Under the pieces are notes generated by a model, which searched no databases, was not told the DNA's origin, and saw nothing but the letters and a program-made list of their open reading frames with translations. From an uncultured Prevotella sp. (GTDB lineage: Bacteria > Bacteroidota > Bacteroidia > Bacteroidales > Bacteroidaceae), in contig CAMYVQ010000003.1 in the NCBI GenBank assembly GCA_947302435.1, positions 1-64,000 of the forward strand: DNA of 64,000 bases, in the 5' to 3' direction. Positions within the stretch are counted from its first letter, which is position 1, and each line of letters opens with the position of its first letter. This document shows positions 16,636 to 25,803 of this stretch, piece after piece. The position numbers and the translations under genes were made by a program.

Positions 16636-17828
16636 AGATAGCGATACTCACCTCTGGCATTCTGCCCGTTCCAGCCATACGTGGAGGAGCCGTCGAGAAC
16701 CTCGTCGACTTCTATTTGGCATACAATGAGGTACACCGTCAGCACGACATCACCGTCTACAGTGTAGGTGACAGGCTGACCAAAGGGCATCATGCCCTAC
16801 AGTCGGAGGTGAACCACTATCATTATATAGAGGTGAACACTTTTCTTTCAAAAATCCGCAAGCACATCTACAAGACGTTCCACGGTGAAGGGTATTACGA
16901 CTACACCATAGAATACTTCCTGACACAGTCGCTCAAAGACATCCGCCGAAAAGACTACGACCTGATCATCATAGAGAACCGTGCTGGCTATATTCTGAAA
17001 GTGGCATCCCAAACCCATGCGAAGACTGTTCTCCACCTGCACAACGACTTCCTGCACAAAGATTCGCGTGAGGCGAAAGCCATCTATGATGCTTTCGACC
17101 GCATCATCACAGTTTCCGACTATATCACCTCACGGGTAAGAACCATCCGTCCCAACGACGGCAAATGTGTCACCGTCGAGAATGGCATCGACATCAATGC
17201 CTTCTCACGCCTAAAGGCCAAACCTCGTACACGCAAGTCGTTAGGACTCCAGTCCACTGATTTCGTACTCGTCTACAGCGGACGCATCAACCGCGAGAAA
17301 GGCATTGCCCAACTCATTCAGGCCATGTGCCAATTGACGGAGTACAAAGACATCAAGCTCTTGGTCATGGGCAGTTCTTTCTATGGTGGTCCCGATGCCG
17401 GTCAAGACCCGTTCATCCATCAGTTGAAGGAATCGGCCAGTCCCATCCGGGAGCGTGTGGTATTCACGGGCTTCATCCCCTACAACGACATGCCCAGTTA
17501 TCTGCAATTGGCCGACTGTTCCGTCATTCCTTCCCAATGGGAGGAGCCTTTTGGATTGACTTGTGTTGAGGCAATGGCCATGGGACTTCCCATCATTGCA
17601 GCAAGGAGCGGAGGAATACCCGAGATTCTCAGTAGCGACAACGCCATCCTCTTGCAGAAAGGGGAAAACTTCGTCGACCAACTCTCAGCGGCCATCCTCG
17701 ACCTCTACAGACATCGGGAGAAATGCTTACGGATGGGCGAGGCATCGCTAAAGCTCTCGCGCAACTATAGCAAGCAGCATTATGCCGAATCGTTCATGCA
17801 GGCATTGTCATCCACCCTCAACACCTAA
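16632..17828 (+). CDS. GT4 glycosyltransferase
   Basis: 398 residues, GT-B fold. The N-terminal Rossmann domain begins MKIAILTSGILPVPAIRGGAVE with the glycine-rich acceptor-side loop. The C-terminal donor domain contains YSGRINREKG (phosphate-binding R and K), GFIPYNDMP and the EPFGLTCVEAMAMGLP motif, whose glutamates bind the nucleotide-sugar ribose. A retaining transferase on the cytoplasmic side. Start at the ATGA overlap with the previous gene. It lies 10 bp upstream of the flippase, inside the same operon. Donor sugar unknown. Confidence 0.9.
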   Translation: MKIAILTSGILPVPAIRGGAVENLVDFYLAYNEVHRQHDITVYSVGDRLTKGHHALQSEVNHYHYIEVNTFLSKIRKHIYKTFHGEGYYDYTIEYFLTQSLKDIRRKDYDLIIIENRAGYILKVASQTHAKTVLHLHNDFLHKDSREAKAIYDAFDRIITVSDYITSRVRTIRPNDGKCVTVENGIDINAFSRLKAKPRTRKSLGLQSTDFVLVYSGRINREKGIAQLIQAMCQLTEYKDIKLLVMGSSFYGGPDAGQDPFIHQLKESASPIRERVVFTGFIPYNDMPSYLQLADCSVIPSQWEEPFGLTCVEAMAMGLPIIAARSGGIPEILSSDNAILLQKGENFVDQLSAAILDLYRHREKCLRMGEASLKLSRNYSKQHYAESFMQALSSTLNT

Positions 17829-17838
17829 TGAGCGAGCC

Positions 17839-19395
17839 ATGGGAACCAGAGTACAACGAAGTGTCATGAATGTGAAGGTAGGCATGTTCTTCTACATGCT
17901 CACCTTTTTGCTGGCCTTCTTCTCGCGAAAGATTTTCCTCGACTGTCTCGGAGCCGAGTTCATGGGTCTGACGGGGGTTTTACAGAATATTCTCAGCTAT
18001 CTGAATGTGGCCGAGTTAGGCATCGGCACCAGCATCACCTTTTTTCTATATAAGCCACTACAACAAGACGACCGTGCGAAAACAACCGAAATCATGTCGG
18101 TGCTGGCCTATCTGTATCGCTGCATCGGTCTGGGCATCGGAGCTATCGGCCTGTTGGTAAGCCTGTCGTTCCCCTTCTTCTTTGGCGGCGTGTCGTTCAG
18201 TTTAGGACTGGTCTATTTTGCCTTCTATTCGTTTTTGGCCACCTCCATGGCCGGCTATCTCATCAACTACCGGCAACTGCTCATCTCAGCCAACCAGAAG
18301 CAATATGTCGTCAACGGCTACTTCCAGACCATCAGCATCCTACAGAGTCTCACGCAGATTGTGCTGGCCTACTTCTATCAGAACCTCTATCTTTGGGTGG
18401 TGGTTGGACTGGTGTTCACTGTCATTGGCTGCATTGTCTTCAACCGCCGCATTGACAAGGAATATCCGTGGCTGAAAATCGACACCCGATTAGGACAGAA
18501 AAAGCTGAAGGAATATCCCGAGATTCTGCAAAAGACGAGACAGGTCTTCATCCAGCGTATCAAGGATCTGCTGCTCTACAAGAGCGACGATCTGTTAGTG
18601 GCCGCCTTCGTATCTATTGTGCAGTCAGCTTTCTACTTCAACTACACCATGCTGGTCAACAAGCTCAACTTCATGGTGAACATCCTCAGCGACGGCATGA
18701 ACGCCGGCGTGGGCAACCTCATTGCTGAGGGCAACCAGCAGAACACGCTGAAGGTGTTTTGGGAACTGACAGCCATCCGTTTTCTCATTGTCGGCCTCAT
18801 TGTCTTTGGCTTCCTACTCTTCATGCAACCGTTCATCAGTTGCTGGTTAGGCGATGAATACCTGTTGAGCGACCTTGTGGTCTACCTGCTGCTGTTCAAT
18901 GTCTTCATCATGCTTTCACGCGGCGTGGTGGAGATGTATATCTCAGCCAGCGGACTGTTTCATGACGTATGGGCCGCCTGGACCGAACTGTTTGTGAACA
19001 TCGGTGTCACCTTGGCATTAGCTCCCTTCTTGGGCATCCCTGGCATCCTGATTGGCAAGATTGTCAGCGTTTTCTTCATTGCCATGTTCTGGAAGCCTTA
19101 CTTCCTTTTCACGCAGGGACTGCATCTGAAAGTCAACGTCTATTGGTGCGGCATGTTCCCTTATTATCTCATTTTCGCCCTGTTCACCGCCATTGTCGTT
19201 GCACTGAAACTCTTCATCATCGATCCGCGTGTGGATTCTTGGGGCGAACTGATTCTTTACGGGGTGGTTCTCATTCCCCTCCTGATGACAGCCTATTTCC
19301 TTACCCTCTTTACGGCAACCAAAGGCATGAAGTACTTCATTGCCCGAAAGCCTGCCATTTACAACCGACTGCATTTCCTCAATCCCTCAAAATAA
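17839..19395 (+). CDS. Wzx-type polysaccharide flippase
   Basis: 518 residues and about twelve to fourteen TM helices, of the polysaccharide-transport branch of the MOP superfamily. It translocates lipid-linked repeat units across the inner membrane. The N-terminal sequence VGMFFYMLTFLLAFFSRKIF, then LGAEFMGLTG and LSYLNVAELGIG, is characteristic of Bacteroidota Wzx proteins. ATG 17839 (MGTRVQRSVMNVKVG) is preferred over 17866 because the basic leader before the first helix is typical. It probably serves operon I, which has a polymerase but no flippase of its own. Confidence 0.9.
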   Translation: MGTRVQRSVMNVKVGMFFYMLTFLLAFFSRKIFLDCLGAEFMGLTGVLQNILSYLNVAELGIGTSITFFLYKPLQQDDRAKTTEIMSVLAYLYRCIGLGIGAIGLLVSLSFPFFFGGVSFSLGLVYFAFYSFLATSMAGYLINYRQLLISANQKQYVVNGYFQTISILQSLTQIVLAYFYQNLYLWVVVGLVFTVIGCIVFNRRIDKEYPWLKIDTRLGQKKLKEYPEILQKTRQVFIQRIKDLLLYKSDDLLVAAFVSIVQSAFYFNYTMLVNKLNFMVNILSDGMNAGVGNLIAEGNQQNTLKVFWELTAIRFLIVGLIVFGFLLFMQPFISCWLGDEYLLSDLVVYLLLFNVFIMLSRGVVEMYISASGLFHDVWAAWTELFVNIGVTLALAPFLGIPGILIGKIVSVFFIAMFWKPYFLFTQGLHLKVNVYWCGMFPYYLIFALFTAIVVALKLFIIDPRVDSWGELILYGVVLIPLLMTAYFLTLFTATKGMKYFIARKPAIYNRLHFLNPSK

Positions 19396-19400
19396 GAAAC

Positions 19401-20237
19401 ATGCGAATTATCTGTGATGCCCCCGGACAAACCTGCAACCGTTTGTGGACCTACGTAACCTCTGTGGCTCAATGCATCGCCGAGAAACGGCGTATGGTCA
19501 TCATCTTCTACGATTGGACCATCGAAGACTTTCCCAACCTGTTGCATTGCCCTTTCATCTATTTCCCTCTTTGGCAGAAATGGTACTTGGAACGTGGCAA
19601 CGGGTGGAACAACTACAAGGGACTGACATGGAAGGTGACCCACAACAAGCGGTGGGACCGGATTTTCAAGTTTTTCGGCTGCACCAAAGGATGGCAGACA
19701 CGCACTGATACGCGCTATCTGCGACAGACGATGCCCGAGCTGAAACGCATCTTCCGCCCCAAAGAGGAAATCATGCAGAAGGCGGAAGGTCTCATCGCCC
19801 AAATGAAACAAGAATCCGATTTGGTAGTAGGCGTACACATCCGTCGCGGCGACTATGCCACTTGGCACAATGGCCGTTTCTTCTACTCCCTCGAAGAGTA
19901 CCATCAGTTCATGTTGCGTGTGAAAGCGTTGTACAACGACCGTCGGGTCAGCTTCTTCATCAGCAGCAATGAGGATTTTTCGCTCGACCAATTTGAAGGC
20001 TGTACATGCCGTCGTTTCGGGAAAGAACCGTCGGGAGCCATTCTCGACCTGTACACCCTCGCTGCCTGCGACCGTATCATGGGACCTTTCAGCAGCTACA
20101 GCCGCTGGGCTTCGTTCATTGGTGAAGTCCCCCTTTGCTTCTTAGAAAACAAAGAGCAGACTTTCACCGGACAAAGTTTTTCAAAGATTGTCGATTTCTT
20201 TCATTTCGAGAACGGGAAAGAAATCTTTGACTGGTAA
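19401..20237 (+). CDS. GT11-like fucosyltransferase
   Basis: 278 residues. The motif H146-I-R-R-G-D-Y152 is the GDP-fucose-binding signature of alpha-1,2-fucosyltransferases and related GT-B fucosyltransferases. The N-terminus MRIICDAPGQTCNRLW fits the GT11 pattern of a beta strand followed by GN(R/Q)L. ATG at 19401 is 5 bp after the flippase stop; longer frames upstream lie inside the flippase gene. GDP-fucose synthesis genes are not in the window. The exact linkage is uncertain because the family motif is shared by several fucosyltransferases. It is the last gene before the first palindrome array. Confidence 0.75.
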   Translation: MRIICDAPGQTCNRLWTYVTSVAQCIAEKRRMVIIFYDWTIEDFPNLLHCPFIYFPLWQKWYLERGNGWNNYKGLTWKVTHNKRWDRIFKFFGCTKGWQTRTDTRYLRQTMPELKRIFRPKEEIMQKAEGLIAQMKQESDLVVGVHIRRGDYATWHNGRFFYSLEEYHQFMLRVKALYNDRRVSFFISSNEDFSLDQFEGCTCRRFGKEPSGAILDLYTLAACDRIMGPFSSYSRWASFIGEVPLCFLENKEQTFTGQSFSKIVDFFHFENGKEIFDW

Positions 20238-20259
20238 TGTTTCCATTTCCTACTGATTT

Positions 20260-20322
20260 ACAAAGTCGACGAGTTTGTAACACAAAATCGACGAGTTTGT
20301 ATCACAAAGTCGTCGACTTTGT
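20260..20322. repeat. array of three 19-bp palindromes, 22-bp period
   Basis: Units at 20260-20278, 20282-20300 and 20304-20322 share the pattern ACAAA(G/A)TCGnCGA(G/C)TTTGT with 3-bp spacers. The third unit is a perfect 9-bp inverted repeat around one base. The array fills the gap between the converging ends of the fucosyltransferase gene and the minus-strand GT2 gene. A second array of the same kind lies at 32354-32426. Confidence 0.9.
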
Positions 20323-20346
20323 AAAGTAAAGAAACATCAGAAAAAA

Positions 20347-21195
20347 TCACTTCACCAGGTTATCTTCGGCATCCTCGTAATGGTCGGTCTTGTAGAAGAT
20401 GCGGGTGATGCCCTTCGTCTGGGTTTTGACCCGTTCCACGAAGCTCTTCCATAGCGACTGGTTGCCCACTGTTCCATAACCGGTGATGGCCCTGCAACGA
20501 CGGTCGCGCACGAAGACAATCTTGCCGTATTTCTTCAGATTGAGAGCCATGGAACCGTCCTCACCACGGATGATGTCAACCCGATAAGGCTCCTTACGGC
20601 CATAGTCGGCATTGTAGGCAAACACCAATCCGCGCACGGAAAGCTCTGGCCGCTTGAAATGCTGAATCCACAGGAAAAGGTCGCGTGTCAGTTCAAAAAT
20701 GCGCAACTCCAACTTTGAGTGGTTCGCATCGGGGAAATAGCTCCAGGTAGCCGATACGCATGAGACACCCGGTTTCATGAGTTGTTCCAGCATCAGTTCG
20801 TAGTAGCGCGGCGGATAGAGCGTATCGCTGTCTACGTCAAAATAGTATTTTCCACGGGCATGCTGCAACCCACAACGGCGGGCATAGCCACACGAATGCT
20901 GATACTCGGTAAAATAGGGTATGCCCGATTGCTCGTAGATCTCAGCCGTCCGGTCTTTCGAGTCGTTGTCGACACCGATAATCTCAACAGGATATTTGCA
21001 CTTTATCTTGCTGATGGCCCACAGGCAGGCCTGCAAATGGGTCTCTTCATTGTAGGCAATGACCACAATCGAAGCCAATGGCTCATCGCTTTGCAACGCT
21101 TTCAGCCGTTCACGTGTCTCACGGACAATCGACTCAGGGACCTCGGCAAAGGGCTTGCCGTAGATACTCAGATATTTCTCGTACCAGTTAGCCAT
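20347..21195 (-). CDS. GT2 glycosyltransferase
   Basis: 282 residues. The GT-A core starts near residue 42 (SIVVIAYNEE) after a 40-residue N-terminal extension that may dock partners. The acidic metal site is DVDSD in YYFDVDSDTLYP, and the C-terminal region has RGEDGSMALNLKK. A short basic C-terminus follows. Last gene of a five-gene minus-strand glycosyltransferase operon; 21 bp separate it from the GT4 gene upstream. Its stop lies just beyond the palindrome array. Confidence 0.87.
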   Translation of the reverse strand: MANWYEKYLSIYGKPFAEVPESIVRETRERLKALQSDEPLASIVVIAYNEETHLQACLWAISKIKCKYPVEIIGVDNDSKDRTAEIYEQSGIPYFTEYQHSCGYARRCGLQHARGKYYFDVDSDTLYPPRYYELMLEQLMKPGVSCVSATWSYFPDANHSKLELRIFELTRDLFLWIQHFKRPELSVRGLVFAYNADYGRKEPYRVDIIRGEDGSMALNLKKYGKIVFVRDRRCRAITGYGTVGNQSLWKSFVERVKTQTKGITRIFYKTDHYEDAEDNLVK

Positions 21196-21216
21196 GATCT
21201 TTCAAGCTCTGCTTTT

Positions 21217-22359
21217 TCAGTCTTTTTTATTTGAACTACGCTCACGAACGATTGTCTCGAACAAGCCCTTCCATCGTGGCATGACTTGTTCAGCCGAGAA
21301 GCGGCGAGACGAAAGGATGCCGTTTTGCCCCATCTGCTGCCGGAGGGACTGATCTTCTATCAGGCGGCAGACACGGTCGGCAAAGGCCTCGATGTTGCGG
21401 TCTTTCACAATGAAACCATTGTCGCCATCCATCAGGATCTGCTCGGCACCGTCGCTCTCGAACGAGACAACGGGCAGTCCGCAACTCATTGCCTCCACCA
21501 TGACAAGTCCGAAAGGCTCATAGAGTGAGGTGAGCACCAACATGGAACTCTCACAATATTTCTCCATGATATCCGAAGTCGGCTCATGTACCGTGATATT
21601 GGCATTCATCGCCATGATTTCGTTCTGCAACATTTCCAGATACTCCCCATCGCCGTACATGTCGAGCCGCCAGTCAGGATGCCGCTGATGCACGATGCGC
21701 CAGACGGCCAACAAGTCGGGGATGCTTTTCTGCCGACAGAAACGCCCCACAAAGATCACTCTCCGTTCCTCCAGCGAACTGTACCGTCCCGTCTGGTTCA
21801 GATGCACCACATTGGGAATGACCTCCACATGGGGATGGATGCGCCTCCACCTCTTTGCATCCTGTTCCGTGAGGGCCACCAGCACATCGACTTTAGCCAA
21901 TGCGTTTCGCAACTTCTTCAGCTCGAACCGTCTGATCCAGTTCATCGTGTCATACTCCATCAAATGTTCGAACCCCGAATGCGACTCCGCAATGAGCAGG
22001 CAATCACCTTTCAGTCGAAGCAGTTCGGGAATATAGCGTGACGTGGTGCTGACGATGATGTCTGGACGAATCGATTCAATCTTTTCCTTCAGTCGCCGCT
22101 TCAACAACCTGTTTTTGGAAAAGCGCATCCTGTAGCGGATCCAGAAAGAATAGCGATATTGCAGGTGCGACTGAACGTGCAAGTCCTCATAGTGTACACG
22201 CTCGTCCAACGGGAAAGGAATCGGATGGTCGCCCTGATTGGTTGTCAGCATATAGACATCATAGCCAAACACACGGGCGAAATAGTTCATCTTCTCGGTA
22301 AAGACCCGTTCTATTCCACCCCAGATGGCAAGTGTGTCATATACAAATAATATCGTCAT
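21217..22359 (-). CDS. GT4 glycosyltransferase
   Basis: 380 residues from ATG 22359. The in-frame TTG at 22386 is rejected because it would precede the natural MTILFVYDTLAIWGGIERV start. The GG loop (WGGIERVF), FVGRFCRQKSIPDLL and EPFGLVMVEAMSCGLPVVSF identify the GT-B GT4 family; residues VHEPTSDIMEKYCESSMLV precede the donor-site motif. The N-terminal third is basic (RMRFSKNRLLKRRLKEK), as expected for a peripheral membrane enzyme. Fourth gene of the minus-strand operon. It shares the WGGIERV-type start with the 24568-25728 gene. Confidence 0.9.
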   Translation of the reverse strand: MTILFVYDTLAIWGGIERVFTEKMNYFARVFGYDVYMLTTNQGDHPIPFPLDERVHYEDLHVQSHLQYRYSFWIRYRMRFSKNRLLKRRLKEKIESIRPDIIVSTTSRYIPELLRLKGDCLLIAESHSGFEHLMEYDTMNWIRRFELKKLRNALAKVDVLVALTEQDAKRWRRIHPHVEVIPNVVHLNQTGRYSSLEERRVIFVGRFCRQKSIPDLLAVWRIVHQRHPDWRLDMYGDGEYLEMLQNEIMAMNANITVHEPTSDIMEKYCESSMLVLTSLYEPFGLVMVEAMSCGLPVVSFESDGAEQILMDGDNGFIVKDRNIEAFADRVCRLIEDQSLRQQMGQNGILSSRRFSAEQVMPRWKGLFETIVRERSSNKKD

Positions 22360-22382
22360 AGGTTCTATCGCTCTATATGGAG

Positions 22383-23402
22383 TCAATGCCTCAAGGACAT
22401 GACTTTAATGATGAGGATGCCCAACTGAGGGGGCAGAATGCCCAGCAACTTGAAGAAGCAACAACGGGCATTGCCATAGCGGAAGGTCTCGGCAACTGAC
22501 AACGGCGAATGGAAGAACCCCATCAGTTCGGCATCGCTGATGGACGGCGTAATCAGTTTCCTATTTCTCAGCGCTTCCCGGACAATGTAGAAGTCGGTTT
22601 GCAAGGCGAAGGCCAACCACCCGGAAAAATAGGGTTTTCCCAAATGCCTTTTGTAGGGCCGTTTGAACTGCTCCAACGTAGCGGCATTGTTTAAGAATTC
22701 CTCTTTCTTGATGCTGTCGCGCTTCTGGAAATTCGACAACGACTGTTCACGACACATATAGGAATAGGTGATGTCGGACAAAAGCACGGCACGGGTGACG
22801 TAGGTGACCAGCGTATATTTGAAAGCAAGGTCTTCCCAGTAGTTGGTCTCAATAAAGCGCAGTTGATTCGTGCGTATCAGTTCCAGCTCCATCAACGTAT
22901 TGGCCACTGTGGCCTGAACGGCCCCGTAACTGCTGAAGGCGAAACAAGCCAATTCATGCTCCCCGCTAAACACTCGATGGGGCAGTTGGCATTTCACATG
23001 CTGGGGTGCCTCATGATACATTTCCACCCGCTCGTAAGAAGCCATGACCACTTCGGCACGGTGCTTTTCGGCAGTTGAGACCAACAATGAAATGGTGTCT
23101 GGACGTATCAGGTCGTCGGCATCCATAAAAAAGAGATAACGTCCACGCGCCTCATCCAAAATTCGGTTACGGGCTGCCCCCACCCCCTTGTTCACGGGCT
23201 GTGAGACGACCCGGATGTCGCGTCCACGCGGATGTTCTTGCTGTAACTGGCGAATCACGTCCACCGACCCGTCGGTACTGCAATCGTTCAAGAGCAAATA
23301 CTCTATCGACTGATAGTCTTGTGCCAGAACCGACAGGAGGGTATCATGCAAATACTTCTCTGCATTATAGAACGGGATGCCTATGGTGACGTTATACATC
23401 AT
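22383..23402 (-). CDS. GT2 glycosyltransferase
   Basis: 339 residues; GT-A domain at the very N-terminus (NVTIGIPFYNAEKYL, LNDCSTDGS, NKGVGAARN), with the metal-binding site DAD in FFMDADDLIRP. The C-terminal 120 residues are helical with a hydrophobic end and probably recognise the lipid-linked acceptor. Two ATG codons are in tandem (23402 and 23399); the first overlaps the stop of the upstream GT4 gene (TGATGATG), so translation is coupled. Donor unknown. Confidence 0.9.
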   Translation of the reverse strand: MMYNVTIGIPFYNAEKYLHDTLLSVLAQDYQSIEYLLLNDCSTDGSVDVIRQLQQEHPRGRDIRVVSQPVNKGVGAARNRILDEARGRYLFFMDADDLIRPDTISLLVSTAEKHRAEVVMASYERVEMYHEAPQHVKCQLPHRVFSGEHELACFAFSSYGAVQATVANTLMELELIRTNQLRFIETNYWEDLAFKYTLVTYVTRAVLLSDITYSYMCREQSLSNFQKRDSIKKEEFLNNAATLEQFKRPYKRHLGKPYFSGWLAFALQTDFYIVREALRNRKLITPSISDAELMGFFHSPLSVAETFRYGNARCCFFKLLGILPPQLGILIIKVMSLRH

Positions 23403-24556
23403 ACGGGATTTTTATGGGCCATCACTTCATCGATCACCTGCTGCATCTGTATCTTCCACGTCAGGTGCTCCACCGTTTTACGCACTTCGCCGGGCTTCAT
23501 GTCGAAACGGTCAACGAAGTCGATGATTTGCTGAATGTCAACGGGCGACTCGTCAGGCGAGGCTTTCAAAACGTAGGGCTGTTGGTCGAAGTCAGAGTCG
23601 TTTTCACTATAGATGAACGGGATGCCACGAGTGGCATACTCACGGTTTTTCAATGTCTTGATAACGGAAATCCCACTGCGATGACGGCCTAACGAACCGA
23701 TGGCAAACTGACTCCGATTGAACACATCGTCGAGCTGCTGGCCGAAGAGCTGGCCATGGAAGACGATATGGTCGGACACGCCATATTTCGCAATGAGCTC
23801 GGCAAAGCCTTTGGCATGGATAGAGTCGTGCATTTCGCTGTCGGCCACCCCACCCACAATATGGAAACGGACATCCTTGGTGCCGCCTTTCTTATAATAC
23901 TCACCGATGCCGGCTATCAAACGGTCGAAACCATGCCAATAGTGAACTTCGGCCACACCGATCAAGTTCAGGGACGAGGAAGGGGCAAGCTGGGGGGAAT
24001 GCAAAGGGATGCTGTCGAAATCGACGCCATTGCTGATGCGGATGGTGCGCTGCCCGAAAATGATGTCGGCATCACTGAATGTCACCATAGCATCCATCTG
24101 GCGTGCAAGCTTGTCACGAAACAGGCGGTCGATGGCAAGTCCCCAACGCGCTTTCCAGCCAAAGCCGACAAACTCCTGATCGTAAGGATAGGTGGGAATC
24201 TCCGTCACCGCACGAATGCCGGCTTTCTTCAGACGGCTGAAAAAACGGATCAGCCACGGATTGGCATTCTGGAAACAACGGGCATACACGAAATCGATGC
24301 CGTTGAGCTGGCAATAATCGAACAGCTTGTCGTATTCCGTGCGCTGACGCAAGCCAGCCATCACACCCGTACCATAGTCGGCCAGCACATCGTCGTCAAT
24401 ATATCGGCAGCGATGGCCGTTCGCGGCAAAGCCATACGAACAGAGATGTACCTCATGGCCGTTCTCGCGCAACCCTTTCACCTGATAGTGAATCTTCTTG
24501 GAAATACCGCTGAACTCAGAAAAGCCATGATATACAAGAAAAAGTATTCGCATCAT
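23399..24556 (-). CDS. GT4-like glycosyltransferase
   Basis: 385 residues. The N-terminal GT-B domain begins MMRILFLVYHGFSEFSGISKKIHYQVKGLRENGHEV; the usual GG loop is FSGISKK. The donor domain shows LIGVAEVHYWHGFDRLIAGI, HIVGG and FHGQLFGQQLDDVFNRSQFAIGSLGRHRSGIS. The standard E-x7-E motif is altered: in its place is a segment with KTLKNREYATRG. This suggests a divergent branch of GT4, and donor use may differ. Two tandem ATGs at 24556 and 24553. It follows the 24568 gene by 11 bp. Confidence 0.82.
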   Translation of the reverse strand: MMRILFLVYHGFSEFSGISKKIHYQVKGLRENGHEVHLCSYGFAANGHRCRYIDDDVLADYGTGVMAGLRQRTEYDKLFDYCQLNGIDFVYARCFQNANPWLIRFFSRLKKAGIRAVTEIPTYPYDQEFVGFGWKARWGLAIDRLFRDKLARQMDAMVTFSDADIIFGQRTIRISNGVDFDSIPLHSPQLAPSSSLNLIGVAEVHYWHGFDRLIAGIGEYYKKGGTKDVRFHIVGGVADSEMHDSIHAKGFAELIAKYGVSDHIVFHGQLFGQQLDDVFNRSQFAIGSLGRHRSGISVIKTLKNREYATRGIPFIYSENDSDFDQQPYVLKASPDESPVDIQQIIDFVDRFDMKPGEVRKTVEHLTWKIQMQQVIDEVMAHKNPV

Positions 24557-24567
24557 CGTTTCAGTTA

Positions 24568-25728
24568 TTATCGGTGGGCAACCACTTCATTAAACAAGTC
24601 CTTCCAACGCCCGGCTATTCGCTCTATCCGATAGCGTTCCACCTGTTGCAGGGCAGCTTGGGAAACCGTCTTGCGCAAATCGGCATCGGCCATCATCCGC
24701 GACAGTGCCTTCGACAGTTCGCCCACGTTGCCGTTCTCTGCCAACAAGCCATTCACCCCGTGCTCAATGATACTTTGCGGACCGTATGGGCATGCGAACG
24801 ACACCACTGGCAAACCGCAGGCCATTGCTTCGAGGATGACCATGCCGAAACCTTCAAACCGCGAACTAAGCACAAAAAGGCTACTCTGACGATAGGCATC
24901 TTCCACTTGGTCGGTACGTCCGTGCAGCCCGCAGCGGTTGACATCGATGCCCAACGCTTCTCTCTGCTGCTGATAGGGGGTGGCATCGCCGTCCCCATAG
25001 ACATCCAAACGCCAGTCGGGATGCTGCCGCTCAATCAGGCTCCATGCCTGCAACAACAGGTCAATGCCCTTCTCATAGGAATAGCGGGCTACGGCTATCA
25101 CCCGTTTTTCCGTCAGTCGGCTGATTGTCTTTGGCACGAAGGAAAGCGGGTCTGGAATGACCTCAACCCGACTGAGTTCCGGCCACGATTCACGATCCTT
25201 TTCCGTGAGCACCACAAAACGGGCCAACTTCTGCAAATGTCCGACGAGCGAGCTCATCCAATAGCGGGCAAACAGGTTCTTCAGCCAATTGGCTTCGTTG
25301 GATTCAAAATTACGGTAATGGGAACGGTTGATGTGAATCTCACCTATTTTCTTGCTGCCATCGGGAATGTCACAAATGAAATTGATTTCGCGGCGCAACA
25401 GGCTGACCGTCAAATCGGCATGCAGACGCATCAGTTCATGGGTCAGCCGCTTCTTGAACTGACGTTGTTTTTTCAGATAGAGCAAACCCTTTTTCAGAAA
25501 GGGACATCCCCACAGCTGTTCAAAGTTGATGTCGAGATTGACGACCTTCACTTTTTCCGACAACGGGTAGAACAACGGCTTACCCTTGCCTTCAGTGAGG
25601 ATAATGGTAATGTCGTAGCCATATTGTTCTGCAAAGTAATTTGCCTTCAGCGTTAGCACACGTTCAACACCCCCAGCCATATACAAGGCAGGTGTCACAT
25701 AAACAATTTTGAGCGTTTCTGAAGGCAT
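24568..25728 (-). CDS. GT4 glycosyltransferase
   Basis: 386 residues, first gene of the five-gene minus-strand operon. GT-B marks: VTPALYMAGGVERVL at the N-terminus, VAVARYSYEKGIDLLLQAW, and FEGFGMVILEAMACGLPVVSF with both donor-site glutamates. The basic helical stretch KKGLLYLKKQRQFKKRL may bind the membrane surface. Its 5' end faces the divergent GT4 gene at 25804, with which it shares a 75-bp promoter region. Confidence 0.9.
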   Translation of the reverse strand: MPSETLKIVYVTPALYMAGGVERVLTLKANYFAEQYGYDITIILTEGKGKPLFYPLSEKVKVVNLDINFEQLWGCPFLKKGLLYLKKQRQFKKRLTHELMRLHADLTVSLLRREINFICDIPDGSKKIGEIHINRSHYRNFESNEANWLKNLFARYWMSSLVGHLQKLARFVVLTEKDRESWPELSRVEVIPDPLSFVPKTISRLTEKRVIAVARYSYEKGIDLLLQAWSLIERQHPDWRLDVYGDGDATPYQQQREALGIDVNRCGLHGRTDQVEDAYRQSSLFVLSSRFEGFGMVILEAMACGLPVVSFACPYGPQSIIEHGVNGLLAENGNVGELSKALSRMMADADLRKTVSQAALQQVERYRIERIAGRWKDLFNEVVAHR

Positions 25729-25747
25729 TTCAGGTGAGTTTTCAGCA

Positions 25748-25778
25748 CAAAAGTACGACTTTTTTTGAAGTAATCAAA
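25748..25778 (-). promoter_or_regulatory. promoter of the minus-strand glycosyltransferase operon
   Basis: On the minus strand TTTG (25778-25775), 19 bp, then TACTTTTG (25755-25748). The predicted start near 25743 leaves about 15 nt before the ATG at 25728. It overlaps the divergent plus-strand promoter, so the two cannot be bound independently. Confidence 0.7.
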
Positions 25779-25795
25779 ATTTTATTGTATTTTTG
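25764..25795 (+). promoter_or_regulatory. promoter of the plus-strand GT4 gene, near-leaderless
   Basis: TTTG (25764-25767), 20 bp, TATTTTTG (25788-25795). The start falls near 25800, only a few bases before ATG 25804, so the mRNA would be almost leaderless. Overlaps the opposite-strand promoter. Confidence 0.72.
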
Positions 25796-25803
25796 TACGC
25801 ATT

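Noticed and set aside
20260..20322. CRISPR array for the 22-bp-period repeats
   Set aside because: Spacers are only 3 bp and units are near-palindromes; there are no cas genes.
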